Source: Mastigias papua
Taxonomy: Eukaryota > Cnidaria > Scyphozoa > Rhizostomeae > Mastigiidae
Length of the DNA stretch: 64,000 bases
Reading direction: 5' to 3'
Assembly (NCBI GenBank): GCA_964019165.1
Contig: OZ025268.1
Location: 5,247,570-5,311,569, forward strand
Of the stretch, positions 63,677-64,000 are shown in pieces. Every line of letters begins with the position of its first letter. Position 1 is the stretch's first letter. A program made the translations under genes and the position numbers. The notes beneath the pieces were generated by a model. It was not told where the DNA came from and ran no database searches. It was given only the letters and a program-made list of their open reading frames with translations.

Positions 63677-63932
63677 TTAGAAATATTATATTGCTTGTAT
63701 TTGAAGCCAGAGAAAATAGTTTATTATAGAAAGGTTCCAAATGATGACTGACTTCAAGAATAATTTACTAAGCTCCCCTTCGAATAAGCCCTCATATCAA
63801 ATAAGCCCTCAAGGGAAAGCCAAACAATAAAATAAATCTCCAGGAAGCTAATTTGAGGACTTACAATAACTATACTATCTTCTTTGTGACAAATTTGATT
63901 TCTTTATTGCTTGTTCTGATTACACCGTTTTA

Positions 63933-64000
63933 TTTTATAAGAAACCTAGCTCAAGACCTAATACGAAAAGTTTCTTAATTTTTGGTCACAGTTTAGTTCT
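63933..64000. mobile_element. family E terminus, cut by the window end
   Basis: TTTTATAAGAAACCTAGCTC followed by 'aagacctaatacgaaaagtt' matches the left end at 41279-41345. Confidence 0.5.

Overview
This is a 64 kb stretch of AT-rich, intron-rich animal nuclear DNA. A class IA PI3-kinase split by 18 introns, a 10-exon SLC43-type transporter, and many small DNA transposons, LINE tails, a SINE and Penelope-like palindromes fit an early-branching or marine invertebrate. The style of the repeats makes a cnidarian my best guess, but the sequence does not prove it. I saw no rRNA gene, tRNA gene, CRISPR array or prokaryotic operon.

Layout. 1-3.3 kb is intergenic and repeat-filled. 3.4-13.6 kb (+) is a complete SLC43 (EEG1/LAT3-like) transporter, rebuilt from 10 exons whose splice phases all agree (503 aa). 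13.6-17.7 kb is repeats. 17.7-36.4 kb (-) is a complete class IA PI3K catalytic subunit (p110), 19 exons, 1037 aa. The transporter and the kinase converge tail to tail. 37.05-39.7 kb (-) is the 3' part of an unidentified gene, four phase-consistent exons ending 626 bp upstream of the PI3K start codon. 42.75-46.15 kb (+) is an intronless 1130-aa EF-hand/WD40 protein of the WDR49/WDR64 kind. 46.4-54.5 kb is transposon-rich, with pogo-like and Tc1/mariner-like remnants. 54.56-55.26 kb (-) is a single-exon 232-aa protein with one glycine-rich membrane segment, not recognised. From 59.96 kb (+) two phase-compatible exons of a proline/glutamine-rich protein begin a gene whose end I cannot find.

Repeats dominate the rest. 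They include a MITE family with 9-bp target duplications, several other terminal-inverted-repeat families (some nested), LINE 3' tails, a SINE whose head matches the internal promoter region of 5S rRNA, and long palindromes. The most interesting signal is in these palindromes at 32.3, 32.5, 37.9-38.4 and 60.3-60.7 kb. Each carries a hammerhead-ribozyme core (CUGAUGA or CUGAGGA, stem II, GAAA) on both strands. In the 60 kb copy, helices I, II and III can all be drawn. A fifth palindrome at 19.1-19.4 kb shares the same family tail but has lost the core. Hammerheads of this type are known from Penelope-like elements and retrozymes, so I read these as non-autonomous, head-to-head relatives of such elements.

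The genes do not form an operon or an obvious pathway. A transporter and PI3K both relate to nutrient/growth signalling in general, but nothing here links them functionally.
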